From assembly GCF_003255815.1 (NCBI RefSeq), contig NC_037681.1, positions 83,746,846 through 83,810,845 of the forward strand: a stretch of 64,000 nt of DNA, read 5' to 3'. Positions 34,641 through 46,100 of this stretch are shown piece after piece. Both the position numbers and the translations under genes were made by a program. Numbering within the stretch: the first letter of the stretch is position 1; each line of letters begins with the position of its first letter. The DNA comes from Theropithecus gelada. Its lineage: Eukaryota > Chordata > Mammalia > Primates > Cercopithecidae. Below the pieces are notes generated by a model. That model was not told the DNA's origin. It saw only the letters and a program-made list of their open reading frames with translations, and searched no databases.

Positions 34641-34888
34641 TTTTTTTTTTTTTTTTAGACGGAGTCTCGCTCTGTCACCCAGGCTGGAGTGCAGTGGCCA
34701 GATCTCAGCTCACTGCAAGCTCCGCCTCCCGGGTTCATGCCATTCTCCTGCCTCAGCCTCCCGAGTAGCTGGGACTACAGGCGCCTGCCACCTCGCCCGG
34801 CTAAGTTTTTGTATTTTTAGTAGAGACGGGGTTTCACTGCGTTAGCCAGGATGGTCTCGATCTCCTGACCTCGTGATCCGCCCGTCTC
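34641..34888 (-). mobile_element. Young 5'-truncated AluY-type element with Old World monkey features
   Basis: Reverse-complement AluY, very close to consensus, lacking about 40 bases of the Alu 5' end. Perfect 12-bp TSD acaaatattctt at 34629-34640 and 34889-34900. Diagnostic-looking bases: gtggccagatctcagctc, ccacctcgcccggct and gatccgcccgtctc, where human AluY has gtggcgcgatctcggctc, ccaccacgcccggct and cgcccgcctc. These variants are typical of cercopithecid AluY. Confidence 0.92.
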
Positions 34889-35284
34889 ACAAATATTCTT
34901 AAGTGTTTTATCTTTGTGAAAGTTGCATTAATTGCTTTTCTTTGTTGGATTTTATGCTTTTGGGCTTGAATTCTATAATTGGTATGGTTTCTGTTGGTTT
35001 ATTTTCATTTGCCTGAATATCTTTTCCCATTCCTTTATTTTTACCCTTTCTGAATCATTTTATTTAGATGTATGTCTTTCTTGCAGTACATAGCTGGATC
35101 TTGCTTTATGAGCACATTGAAAATCTTTTTTTTTTTAATAGGTGAGGTGAGTCCATTTACATTAATTGATATAACTGATATGCTAGGTTTCAACTCTTTT
35201 ACTAATATTTTATAATTTTGTGAATTTTGATATATTTGCTATGTTTCTCTCTGACGTGTGTTTCCTTTCTTCTCACTTATTTAT

Positions 35285-35505
35285 CACTTGAGCCCAGGAG
35301 TTCTGGGCTGCAGAATGCCCATTGGGTGCCACACTAAGTTTGGCATCAACATGGTGACCTCCTGGGAGCTGAGGACCACCAGGTTGCCTAAGGTGGGGTC
35401 AGCTGGGCCAGGCTGGAAACAGAGTGGGTCAATCAGTAGTGGGATTGTGTCTGTGAATAACCATTGTACTCCAGCCTGGGCAATACAGTGAGACTCCATC
35501 TCTTA
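35285..35505 (+). pseudogene. RN7SL-like: 7SL RNA retropseudogene, 5'-truncated
   Basis: This is not an Alu: it carries the 7SL-specific S domain missing from Alu (gcactaagttt-like and ggcatcaacatggtgacctc blocks, then accaccaggttgcctaaggt). 7SL RNA is the scaffold of the signal recognition particle. The first ~55 nt are absent and about 13 nt around the aaactcccgtgctg position are deleted. It ends with gcctgggcaatacagtgag and an A-rich tail, so it was retroposed. It lacks the A/B box promoter region and is dead. Confidence 0.92.
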
Positions 35506-36012
35506 AAAAACATAAATAAAAGTAAATGGTAGGTAGTAAAGTTTGTGGTTTTGTTCTAGTGGTTACCTTTGTACTTGTATCTTTTCTAATGCCCTTAGTC
35601 TCTTCTTTTCTTAGTTAACTTTTATTATGTGGCATATGAGTTTTTATTGTATCTTTTAATTCCCACCTATTGGCTACACAACAATCAGTGAGCTTATTCT
35701 ATCTTACTCTTTAACTCTCTGTTCCACTCCCATTTTCTAAAGCTGTATTACTTCTACTTAATCACAACATACAGTATTTGTATATGGGTCTTCCACCCCT
35801 TTTATCTTCTGTCTACATTTATATTTATTAAAATACAGTCAGTCCTTGTACTGACACTTTCTTACTCATCTCATGGTTAGATGAAACTCTTCCTCTAGTA
35901 TTCCTCAAGAAAGGTTCATGGGTACAGAATTCCCTATATTGAAAACTGTTTCTTTTAGCGTTCATACTTGAAGGAGATCATGGATGACTATACTATCCTT
36001 GGTTCACACTTT

Positions 36013-36050
36013 CAGTCACTGAGTTTTTTTCAGTCACTGAGTTTTTGAAA
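36013..36050. repeat. 19-bp tandem duplication
   Basis: tcagtcactgagtttttt followed directly by the same unit. A similar duplication of tttgaaaagtt occurs at 36092-36121. Confidence 0.7.
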
Positions 36051-36576
36051 ACTGTAGTTCTGCTTTTGCCTTGCCTTATATTTTATTTTTTTGAAAAGTT
36101 TGATACTTGTTTGAAAAGTTCAATATTTTTTTCCTGAAAGTGCACTTTGGGTGTCTGAGAAAAATTATAACAGAACAATCAGCTCCAAGAAATATCCTAG
36201 CTATACTCTTATATTTCAATGATTAAATGTTTAGGGCCTTCTGGTAAAAAGATCAAATAACTTACATAAGCAAAAGTACATGAATACATTTTGCAACATT
36301 CTCTTGGATTTTTAATATCGAATATTCTGTTACATTGTTTTATTTTTTCATTTTCATGGAATCCAATTATGTAAGTGCTGTTGCTTCTTTGTCTTATCTC
36401 CCATTCCATTACTTTGTCTTGACTTTTTACTTCTCATTTTCTTTTGTTTTCTGCCATTTCAATGTTTTAAATTAAGTTTTATAATGAGTTTATTCTCATT
36501 TGGGTACCCTGTAACTTATTTTTCATTTTTGGATAATATTATGCTTTTTTTTCCCATTTATTTGTTTCAGTGGACT

Positions 36577-36887
36577 TTTTTGTTTTTGTTTTTGTTTGAG
36601 ACAAGATATCACTCTGCAACCCAGGCTGGAGTGCACTGGCATAATCAGGACTCATTGAAGCCTTAATGTTCAGGGCCCCAAGCGATCCTCCCACCTCAGC
36701 CTCCCAAGTAGCTGGGACTGCAGGCATGGACCACCATGCCAGGCTAATTTTATTTTTTTCTTTTTTTAGTAGAGATGAGGTCTCGCTATGTTGCCCAGGC
36801 TGGTCTTGAGCCCCTGGGCTCAAGGGATCCTCCCACCTTGGCCTCCCAAAGTGTTGGGATTACAGGTGCAAGCCACCACACCTGGCC
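36577..36887 (-). mobile_element. Old Alu, minus strand
   Basis: Reverse-complement Alu with (tttttg)n tail complement and several diverged blocks (AluJ-like). It is followed within 90 bp by a second Alu in the same orientation. Confidence 0.93.
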
Positions 36888-36896
36888 AATTTTCTT

Positions 36897-36996
36897 GGTG
36901 TCTTCTTCCATCCCTCCCTCCTTCTCTCCTGTCCATTTCTATTTTTCATTTTTGTCTTTTTCTTTTTTTCTTCTTTTTCTTTTTTTTTTTTTTTTT
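36897..36996. repeat. Polypyrimidine tract
   Basis: About 100 bases almost purely C and T on the plus strand, ending in the T run of the next Alu. It could adopt triplex structure. Confidence 0.8.
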
Positions 36997-37274
36997 GAGA
37001 CAGAGTCTCACTCTGTCACCCAGGCTGGAGTGCAATGATGCGGCCTCAGTTCACTGCAACCTCTGCCTCCCGGGTTCAAGCAATTCCCCTGCCTCAGCCT
37101 CCCAAGGAGCTGGGATTACAGACATGTGCCATCACGCCAGGCTAATTTTTATATTTTTGGTAGAGATGGGGTTTCACCATGTTGGCCAGGCTAGTCTTGA
37201 ACTCCTGACCTCAGGTGATCTGCCTCAGCCTCCCAAAGTGCTGGAATTACAGGCATGAACCACCATGCCTGGCC
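36980..37274 (-). mobile_element. Alu, minus strand
   Basis: Full reverse-complement Alu. TSD tcatttttgtcttt (36946-36959) and tcattttgtcttt (37275-37287), differing by one T. Confidence 0.94.
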
Positions 37275-37561
37275 TCATTTTGTCTTTCTAATTCAGAGTG
37301 GGTTTCAATATACCCAGTTGCTTATTCCAATATATCTAATTCTGCCTGGTGTGTTGTTGTACAGTTTTCTTTGACATCATGATTGTTTTGGGGGAAGATA
37401 ATTTTCCTTAATTGATGTGTGTAGTTTTCATTTTCTGTTACTTTGACGTAACTTCGTATGAAACTGTTCATCTTTTTCTTGTTTATTTTTGTGGTATTGG
37501 CTATGTTTTGTGAGATCCTAGTTCAGCAGGGTCCTCAGTAGAGCAAAGTCTAGGCACTTGT

Positions 37562-38953
37562 TAGTGTATGAATAGACATATAGATGAATGGAACAGAATG
37601 ACAAATCCAGAAATAAACACTTAACACCTATAGTCAGTTGATTTTTGATGAAGGGGCAAAGGCAATTCTGTGGGTAAAATAAGTTTTTTTTCTCTCAAAA
37701 AAAGTACTGGGGAAATGTGTATTTCTATGTTCTAAATAATGAACTTAGACCCTTATTCACATCCTACATAAAAATTAACTCGAAATGGACTTAAATTTAA
37801 GAGCAGAAGCTATAAAACTTCTAGAAGAAAACATGAGAAAATATCCATCCGCATTCTCAGATTAGAAAGAAATTTAAGTACAACACATAAAAGACAATCA
37901 AAAAAAGAAAAAATTGCTCTCCTGGGCTTCACCAACATTTGGAAACGTTTGCACTTCAAAAGACACTACTGGAAAATGAAAAGGCAAGCCACAGACAGGG
38001 AGAAAATACTTGCATATCAGGTATTTAATAAGGAACCTGTATTCAGAATATATAAAAGTATCTTACAATTCAATAACAAGACAACTCAACTAAAGAATGG
38101 ACAACAAGTTTGAATAGTTATAACAATAAAGAATGCTAATGAGCAAATAAGAAATGTTCAACATCATTAGTTGTTACGGAAATGCAAATTAAAGCTACAA
38201 TTAGATATCATTATTCACCCACCAGAATAGTTATAATAAAAAAAGATCAACAATATTAAATGTTGGTGAGGATACTGAGAAACTGGAATCCTTATATATT
38301 GCTGGTGAGTATGTAAAATGTTACAGGCATTTTGGAAAACAATTTGGCAGTTTCTTAAAACTAGCAAATTAAATACAAACTTAGAATAAGACCCAGCAAT
38401 TCAATTCCTAGATATCTGCCCAAGGGAAATGAAAATATATGTCCACTTAGAAACTTCAATGTGAATGTTTACAGCAACATTATTCATAATAGCCCCAAAA
38501 TGGAAATAACCCAGATATCCATCAGCTGGTGAGTGGATAAGCAAAATGTGGCACATCCATGTAATAGAATACTATTCAGCAATTAAGAAGGAATAAACTA
38601 TATATTACAACATGAGCCTCAGTAACATAATGCTAAGTGAAAGACGCCAGATACAAAAGACAATGTATTGTATGACTTCATTTATATGAAATGTCCAGAT
38701 TATATGATTTCATTTATACAAAATTTCTCTAGAGACAGAAAGCAGAGCAATGTTTGCCTCAGACTGGGTTAGGAGAATGGAAATTAAGTATAACGGAACT
38801 ATTTGGGGGTGATGGAAATGCTCTAAACCTAAACTGTGGTGGTGGTCATACAGCTTTATAAATTTACCAAATATCATTGTCTTGTATACTTACAGTGGGT
38901 GAATTTTATGGTATATGTAAGTGATATCTCAGTAAAATTGTTTTTAAAGAAGT
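37562..38953 (+). mobile_element. Ancient L1M 3' end, plus strand
   Basis: Sense L1 ORF2 C-terminus and 3' UTR. Recognisable blocks are ggaaatgcaaattaaagcta, ggaaacaatttggcagtttc-like, gtacaatgtattgtatgactt-like and a 3' end resembling gtgatatctcagtaaaattg. No frame survives. It is opposite in orientation to the L1s on both sides. Confidence 0.85.
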
Positions 38954-38954
38954 A

Positions 38955-39261
38955 TCCAGACGTGGTGGCTCACGCCTGTAATCCCAGCACTTTGAAAGGC
39001 CAAGGCAGAAGGATCACTTGAGCCCAGGAGTCTGAGACCTGCCTGGGCAACATGGTGAAACCTTGTTTCTACAAAAAATACAAAAATTAGCCTGGCATGG
39101 TGGCAGGTGCCTGTAGTTGCAGTTGCTCAGGACACTGAGGTGGGAGAATCACCTGAGCCTGGGAGGTCGAAGCTGCAGTAAGCCATGATCGCACCACTGC
39201 ACTCCAGCTTGGGTGACAGAGTGAGACCCTGCCCCCAAAATAAAATAAATAAATAAATAAA
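38955..39261 (+). mobile_element. Alu, plus strand, with (AAAT)n tail
   Basis: Diverged full Alu ending in a short AAAT tandem tract (39237-39261). Likely TSD aagaagta and aagaggta. Confidence 0.93.
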
Positions 39262-39697
39262 GAGGTAGGACTTCTAGGTAGCTGAAGATAACAGCAGTCG
39301 CCTATGTTCTATCTCCCAATACTTCTTTTATAAACAATACAGAACATTATACAAGGAAAAATGAAAGTACATGACAATCATGTTCTTAGCATAACTTGAA
39401 GACAGAGAATGTTCAAACTTGAAAATAACTGTAAATAAAATGGAAAAAACGGCAAATGCTAATGCATGATCTCCCTAGCGCCTGATATTCTGGTACATTG
39501 AAACATGAACTACAAGGAAGATGCTATAACGTACCATGCAATCTGAAGAGGCAGTTTTCAAAAAGGATAGCTTCTCAGGGAAAAGGCAGAAAGAGAGGGG
39601 CACTTTTGGCATTTGGGTGTGAAGGAAGAAAGAAGCATAAGGTGGAAAATACCAAGCAAGAGAAAGCCAAAAAATGAGAGGTCATACAATCCCATCA
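39262..39697. other. Unassigned DNA
   Basis: No gene or named repeat seen; purine-rich around 39560-39690. It may belong with 40018-40653 as one old element split by the Alu, but I cannot name it. Confidence 0.4.
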
Positions 39698-39707
39698 AGA
39701 ATTTGCG

Positions 39708-40017
39708 GGCTGGGTGTGGTGGCTCATGCCTGTAATCCTAGCACTTTGGGAGGCCGAGGCAGGTGGATCACCTGAGGTCAGGAGTTTGAGACCAGTCTGG
39801 CCAACATGGTGGAACCCTGTCTCTACTAAAAATACAAATAAATAAATAAATTAGCAGGGCACAGTGGTGGGCACCTGTAATCCCAGCTACTATGGAGGGT
39901 GAAGCAAGAGAGTCGTGTGAACCAGGGAGGTGGGGGGTTGCAGTGAGCTGAGGTCGTGCCATTGCACTCCAGCCTGGGCAACTAGAGCAAAACTCTGTCT
40001 CAAAAAAAAAAAAAAAA
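39708..40017 (+). mobile_element. Alu, plus strand
   Basis: Full-length Alu with poly(A) tail and an (aaat)n linker. Imperfect TSD: aagaatttg and aagattttg. Confidence 0.94.
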
Positions 40018-40653
40018 GATTTTGTGGAGAGTTTAATTAGCGCCTCTTTGGCTTTCTCATTTCCAGGATCTCCCTGTTGAATTTTTGGCTAGTTTGCCAT
40101 TCAGTCACTTGCCCTAATCAGACAAGCAGAACTGGCATTTCCTATCAAGTTTGTCACTTTTACTGACAATAGTTTGCTACTTTTATTAGACAATGCTGCT
40201 AGGTAGAGTTTTTCCACCCTCAGCTCCAAATCAAGTCAGCTGTTGGTTTTTAAAGCCAGCCCTACCCTGGTAGAACTAGTCTGGGGATGGGCATGATGAT
40301 GGAAGCAGCTTCAGGCAAGAAAATAAAAGACTTCTACTTTATTACTAGAAGTTCAGCAATTTTTCATGAATAAATGCTTCTCAATTTGTTGTTTGCCTTT
40401 GTTTGATTTCCAACACCCAGAAATGATGGTTTTTGTCTAGTTTTATATTAGTTTCTTGGGGAGAGGATTTGCCGATATCCAAATAAACTCTTTCATACTT
40501 GGAAATCCTCTCCCTCTTTATTTGCTGTTAATGTGTATAGTTTGAGGCATTTTTCTTGAGGGTATTGTAGGTGGGTATATATAATTGATATATACATATT
40601 TTTAAAAATTTGGCCTCTTTATAATTACTGAAAATAGTCAGGATCCTCAAAAG
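40018..40653. other. Unassigned DNA
   Basis: No gene or recognised repeat. Possibly the remainder of an ancient LINE or LTR element. Confidence 0.35.
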
Positions 40654-40873
40654 CAGGAATGTTATGCATAAACCAGGGACCAAATCTGACCCACTGCCTA
40701 TTTTTATAAATAACATTTTATTGTAACACCCCCATTCCGATTCATTTATATATTGTCTGTAGCCACTTTTTTACTGTAACAGCAGGATTGAGTAGTTGCA
40801 AAAGTTTGTGTGACCTGCAAAGCCTAAAATATTTGCTGTCTGGCCCTTTACACAAAAAGCTTGCTGACCCTTG
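40654..40873 (+). mobile_element. hAT-type MITE, short form (copy 3 of 4)
   Basis: Starts caggaatgttatgcataaac and ends gcttgctgacccttg. Shares with the other copies the central taacattttattgtaac block and the ctgtctggccctttacac block. Flanking 8-mers ctcaaaag and cttgagag match at 5 of 8. Confidence 0.82.
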
Positions 40874-42174
40874 CTTGAGAGAATCATTATCATCATAATT
40901 AATATTATCATTATCACTGTAAATAACATTATTACTTTTTTAAAAAAGTTCATATTCTTTATCTTTTCAATAACCCCATGTAGCAAACTAGACAGATATC
41001 AGATATTTAAACTATCATTTATCAGATTTCAAAAACTAATGGTAAACTTGCATTAAAGAAATATTATATAAATTATAATTCAAACTACATATTCTAAAAG
41101 TTAATATTTATTAAAGGCAGTCCAACAATCCTAGAATTTAACAGCAGAATGCAGACAATATTTTATAGTAATTTCATTTTGGTGTAGAATAACATTTATT
41201 GTAGCAATATTATTTTTACATTCACTTCTGCCATTCATTATGCCTGCTCTGAATAACCAAACTCCTGCAAAGTCTGAGCCATAAGAAATGCAAATTTTTC
41301 TCCTTCACATTTTGAAATATTCTTGCTTTGCTATTAGTTCGCATTTGAACAGGTAATACTAAATACTTTATGGAGCAATTTCGTCAGTCAACATTTCTTA
41401 CCTGTTAGAAGAGCCATTCAGTATTCTTTGTTGTACAATATGTCTGTGGGTTGGGCCAGAGGGAGGGAGGTTATCTGGAAATGAGTCTTCCCCTTGAGGT
41501 GCTAAAGACAGGCCAATAAAAGCTTCATTTAGCATATCCCCTCTGTCCAAGGGCCCCAGGAATTCTGTTAAAAATGATTAATATATGAGTGAAATACTAA
41601 GTACAATTTCTGCTAACTCCCTCATAAGTAAGATTACAGAACAACTTGCACATATCCCAGTGGAACTTTTTTCTTTATTTTGTCAATTTGAAAATCTTGT
41701 TGTCCTAGTTCCCTATGACTTCTGTCATTCTTATACTTACTTCGGCAGTTTGATAACAGAATAGTGAATGATTTCAAATATTGATTTTTAAAAATTCATT
41801 TATATCTTTCTTATATATAGTGTTTTTAACCAGCTTATTATTTATATATTTTTTGTTTTTGTTAGCCAATTACTGGAATATTTTATCTTGGAATATTGCA
41901 AGAAATGATTTTACTCTTTCACGTATAGCACGTAATTTGAAAAGAAAAGGAAAATATCTTACCTAATATTTGCTTTAATTAGCATTTTAAACGTTATAGG
42001 GAGATATATACCCCCATATCTTAAGAGATGTACAGAGGTGTATAGAGAGATATTGGCAACTTTGACAGGACATTGTTTAAAAATATTGTTTGAAACATAA
42101 CGAAGCTGTGAAAAATATATTTTTTGTAAGAAACATAAACCCTTATTAAAAACCAAAAAATAAAAAAAAAACCT
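40874..42174. other. Unassigned, mostly AT-rich DNA
   Basis: About 1.3 kb with no gene and no confident repeat. A (atta/atc)-rich low-complexity tract lies at 40880-40935. The GC-richer patch 41445-41570 is compositionally distinct. Confidence 0.4.
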
Positions 42175-42840
42175 CTTAGGACCACCGTGTATGACAAAAC
42201 ATAATTTTTACCATCTTAAACATCTTAAAGCATACAGTTCAATAGTGTTAAGTATATTCACATTGTTGTGAAGCCAAATCTCCAGAACTTTTTTGTCTTG
42301 TAAAACTGAAACTGCACCCATTGTAGAATTCCCCATTTGCCCCTCTCCCAGTTTGATAACCAACATTTTATTTTCTGTTTATATGAATTTGATAACTTTA
42401 GATCTTGTAAAAGTGGTATCATACAGTATTTGTGTTTTTGTCACTGGCTTATTTCACTTAGCATAATGTCCTTAAGGTTTATCCGTGTTGTAGTATGTGA
42501 CAAGATTTCTTCCTTTTTAAGACTGAGTAGTAAGCTATTGTATGTATATACCATGCTTTGTTTTTCCATTTTCTATTTATTGACATTTGGGTTGCTTCCA
42601 CCTCCTGGCTATTGTGAATAATGCTGCTATGAACATGGATGTGCAGATATCTCCAAAACCCTGCTATCAGTGCTTTTGGACATATACTCAGAAGGGGGAT
42701 TGCCATATCATACAGTGAATCTATCTTTAAATTTTTGAGGAAACACCATACTGTTTTCATTGTGGTTCACCATTTTACAATCCTACCAACAGTGCACAAA
42801 AATTCTAATTTCTCCAAATCCTTGACAAACTTATTTTCTG

Positions 42841-42841
<1 letters not shown>

Positions 42842-42867
<26 letters not shown>
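42842..42867. repeat. 26-base T homopolymer inside L1
   Basis: An uninterrupted T run in the L1 C-terminal ORF2 region that is not an Alu or L1 tail. Expansion of a short L1 T run is the likely origin. Confidence 0.85.
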
Positions 42868-42872
<5 letters not shown>

Positions 42873-43016
42873 AGTCATCCTAATGAATGTGACGTGCTAC
42901 CTTATGGTTTTGATTTGCATTTCTCTAATAAGTGATACTGAGCATCTTTTTATATGCTTGTTGGTCATTTGTATACCTTCACTGAAGAAATGTAGATTCA
43001 AGTCACTTGTCCTTGT

Positions 43017-43336
43017 TTTCTTTGAGACAGAGTCTCACTCTGTTGCCCAGGCTGGAGTGCAGTATCACAATCATGGCTCACTAAAGTCTTGACCTCTCAG
43101 GCTCAAGTGATCCTCCCACCTCAGCCCTTTGAGTAGCTGGAACTACAGGTGTGTGCCACAATGCATGACTCATTAAAAAAAAAACCATTATTGTAGAGAG
43201 GGGCTTTCACTAGGTTGCCTAGGCTGGTCTTGAACTCCTGGGCTCAGGCAATCTTCCTGCTTCCTGTGGTGGCTTGTGCCTATAATCCTGCCTCTCAAAG
43301 TGCTAGGATTACAGGCATGAGCCATGGCACTCAGCC
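43017..43336 (-). mobile_element. Alu, minus strand, with a small inverted insertion
   Basis: Reverse-complement Alu whose linker has an A run in the wrong sense (ttaaaaaaaaaaccattat). It also holds about 28 extra bases, tgtggtggcttgtgcctata onwards, that read as sense Alu. See the finding on this micro-inversion. Confidence 0.88.
43265..43329. repeat. Quasi-palindrome inside the Alu
   Basis: Segment 43265-43289 is the reverse complement of 43305-43329 at about 19 of 25 positions, with a 15-base loop. Confidence 0.75.
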
Positions 43337-45694
43337 CCCTTGCCCATTTTTAATTAGGTTGTTTTTGTTCTTAAGTTGTAGGAACTTGTATGTAGTCTAG
43401 ATATTAACGATTTGTCAGATTTGCAAATATTTTCTCCCATTCCTCAGGCTGTCTGTTCACTTTATTGGTACTTTAATGTGTCCTTTAATGCATAAAAGTT
43501 TTTGAGTTGGATTAAACCCCATTTGTAGTCCCATTTGTCTATTTTGCTTTTGTTGCTTTTACTTTTGTTGTCACACACAAGAAATCATTGTCATATCCAA
43601 TATCATGAAGCTTTTCTCTAATGTTTTCTTCTAGTAGTTTTATACTTCTGTTTCTTATGTTTAGGTCTTTAATTCATTTTGAGTTAATTTCTGTTTATGG
43701 TGTAACAAAAGGGTCTAACTTGCTCTTTTGCATGGGGATATTCAGTTTCCCAGCAACGTTTGTTGAAGAGATAGTTCCTGTTGCATGAATGGTGTTGACA
43801 TCTGTCAAAAATTGTTTGACCATATGGTTAATGGTTTATATCTGGGCTCTCAATTCTGTTCATTTTTGTTGGTCTGTATGTCTGCGTTTATGCCAGTCCT
43901 AATGTTTAGATTACTGTAGCCTTGTAATATGTTTTGAAATCAGAAAGACCTCTTTTTCCTTTTTCAAGATTGTTCTGGCTATTCAGCATCCCTTGTGATT
44001 CCATATGAATTTTTAAATGGATTTTTCTATATTTCCAAAGATGCCATTGGGATTTTGATAGGGATTGCACTGAATTGGTAGATTACCTTGGGCAATACTG
44101 ACATTTTAACAGTATTGGATGTCTTTCAATTTATTTGTGTCTTTAATACCTATCAGCAGTGTTTTCTAGTTTTAAGTCTTTTATCTCCTTGGTTAGGTTT
44201 ATTCCAAAGTATTTTATTCTTTTTGATGCTATTGTAAATGAAATTGTTTTCTTACTGTCCTTTGCAGATTGCTCATTTTTAGTGTACAGAAATGCAATGG
44301 ATTTTTGTATGTTGACTTGTATCTTGCAACTTTGCTGAATTCAATTATTCTAAAGTTTTTAAATGGGATCTTTAGGGCTTTCTGCATAGGAGATTAAGAC
44401 ATCTGTAACCAGAGACAATTTCACTTACTTTCTGATTTTGGTGCCTTTTATTTCACTTGCATAATGCTTTGACTAGGACATTCCAGTACTATGTTAAATA
44501 GAAGGGGTGCAGGCATCTTTGTCTTGTTCTTGATCCTAGAGTAAGGGCTTTCCGTTTTCACCATTGAGATTGATGTTAGCTGTGGTCTTTTCATGTATAG
44601 CCTTCATTATGTTGCGGTATTAATAGTTTCCTTACATCCTAGTTTGTTGAGCATTTTTAGCATGAAAGAACATCAAATTTTGTCAAACGCTATTTTTGTG
44701 TGTATCAATTGAGATGATTATGTAGTTCTCATCTTTCATTCTGTTAATGTGATTAAAATGAGTTTTTAATGTTGAACTATCCTTACTTTACATCAATAAA
44801 TTTTACTTGATCATGGTATATTATCTTTTTACTATGCCTAAGAATTTGGTTGGCTAGTATTTTGTTAATGACTTTTGCTCCAATATCTATCAAGAATGTT
44901 GGTCTGTAGTTTTCTTTGTCTTCATCTGTCTTTATTATTAGGGTAATGCCGGCCTTATATAATGAATTTGGGATTTTCCCTTCTTTTAATTTTTTTGGAA
45001 GAGTTTGAGGAGAACAGGTGTTCATTCTTCTTTAAATATTTGCTGAAATATTCTAATGAAGGCATGAGGTCTTGGTCTTTTCTTTGTGTGGAGTGTTGGT
45101 TACTGATGCAATCTCTTTAATAGTTGTAAGTCTGTCCAGATTATGTAATTCTTCATTATCCAATCTTGGTTGGCTGTGTGTTTAAAAGATTTTGTCCATT
45201 TATGTAAGTTTTCCAGTTTGTTGGCATACGACTGTTTGTATATTCTCTTACAACCCTCTTTATTTTATGTTGTACTGGCTTTAATATCCCCTCTTTCACT
45301 CTTGATTTTAGTTATTTGAGTCTTCTCTTTTTTTAAATTAGTATGCCTAATAATTGGTCAGTTTTGTAGATACTTTGGAAAAATCACCTTAAGTTTTGTT
45401 GATGATTTTTTTCTATTGCTTTTGTATTCTCTATTTCATTGATCTTTGCTCTAAACTTTATTATTTTCTTCTGTTAGCTTTGGGTTTAGTTTCTTTTTCT
45501 TTTTTTCATTTTTTAAGGTACAAAGTTAGGTTGTTAGTTTTCAATCTTTCTTCTTTTTTAATGTAAACATAGCCATAAACTTCTCTATTAGTACTGTTTT
45601 CACTGCATCTCACAAGTTTGGGCACTCATATGGCTTGAATGTTCCCTCCAAATCTCATGTTGAGATGTAATACCCAGTGTAGGAGGTGGGACTT

Positions 45695-46100
45695 TGTATT
45701 AGGCTGTTCTTGCATCACTATAAAGAAATACCACACAACCTGAGCAACATGTCAAAACCGCATTTCTACAGAAAGTACAAAAATTACCTAGGCATGGTAG
45801 CTCATGCCTATTATTGCAGTTACTCAGGAATTTGAGGCTAGAGAATCGCTTGACCAAGGAAACGGAGGTTGCAGTGAGCTGAGACTGCACTACTGCACTC
45901 CAGCCTGGGTGACAGAGTGAGGCCCTGTCTCGGGGGGGGGGGGGGGAGAAAAAAAAAAGAAATATCAGAGACTGGGTAATTTATAAAGAAAAGGGGTTTA
46001 ATTGACTCATTGTTCTGCAGGCTGTACCTGCATGGTGCTTGGCATCTGCTCAGCTTCTGGGGAGGACTCAGGGTGCTTTTCCTCATGGAGGAAGGTGAAA
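45695..46100 (-). mobile_element. Inverted MST LTR 3' segment with nested Alu
   Basis: Starts exactly at an LTR terminus (tgtattaggctgttct, the complement of the LTR 3' end) and continues to ggaaggtgaaa in the middle of the LTR, minus orientation. The right junction lies at a shared ggaaggtga. It is a partial inverted copy of the flanking LTR's 3' part (46264-46432), sharing for instance the complement of ccatgaggaaaagc. An Alu splits it. Confidence 0.88.
45737..45955 (+). mobile_element. 5'-truncated Alu with a 15-G run in its tail
   Basis: Alu from the ctgagcaacatg block through ccctgtctc, then 15 G (45932-45946), then an A tail. TSD aaagaaatacc and aaagaaatatc. It is inserted in the inverted LTR segment. 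Confidence 0.9.

Larger units (their letters stand above)
31575..37560 (-). mobile_element. Ancient L1M/HAL1-like element, minus strand, heavily nested
   Basis: Discontinuous minus-strand L1 remains: RT side 31640-32370, endonuclease side 33674-35280, ORF1-like 36209-36409 (TYIIGFHENEKIKQC block resembling the start of the ORF1 RRM domain). Insertions inside are a MITE, an L1 3' end, five Alus and a 7SL pseudogene. The spacing is short for a standard L1, so a HAL1-type half-LINE is possible. Outer limits are approximate. Confidence 0.6.

Noticed and set aside
35285..35505. First read as an Alu because of ttgagcccaggag and ctccagcctgggc
   Set aside because: The middle matches the 7SL S domain, which Alu lacks, so it was called a 7SL pseudogene.
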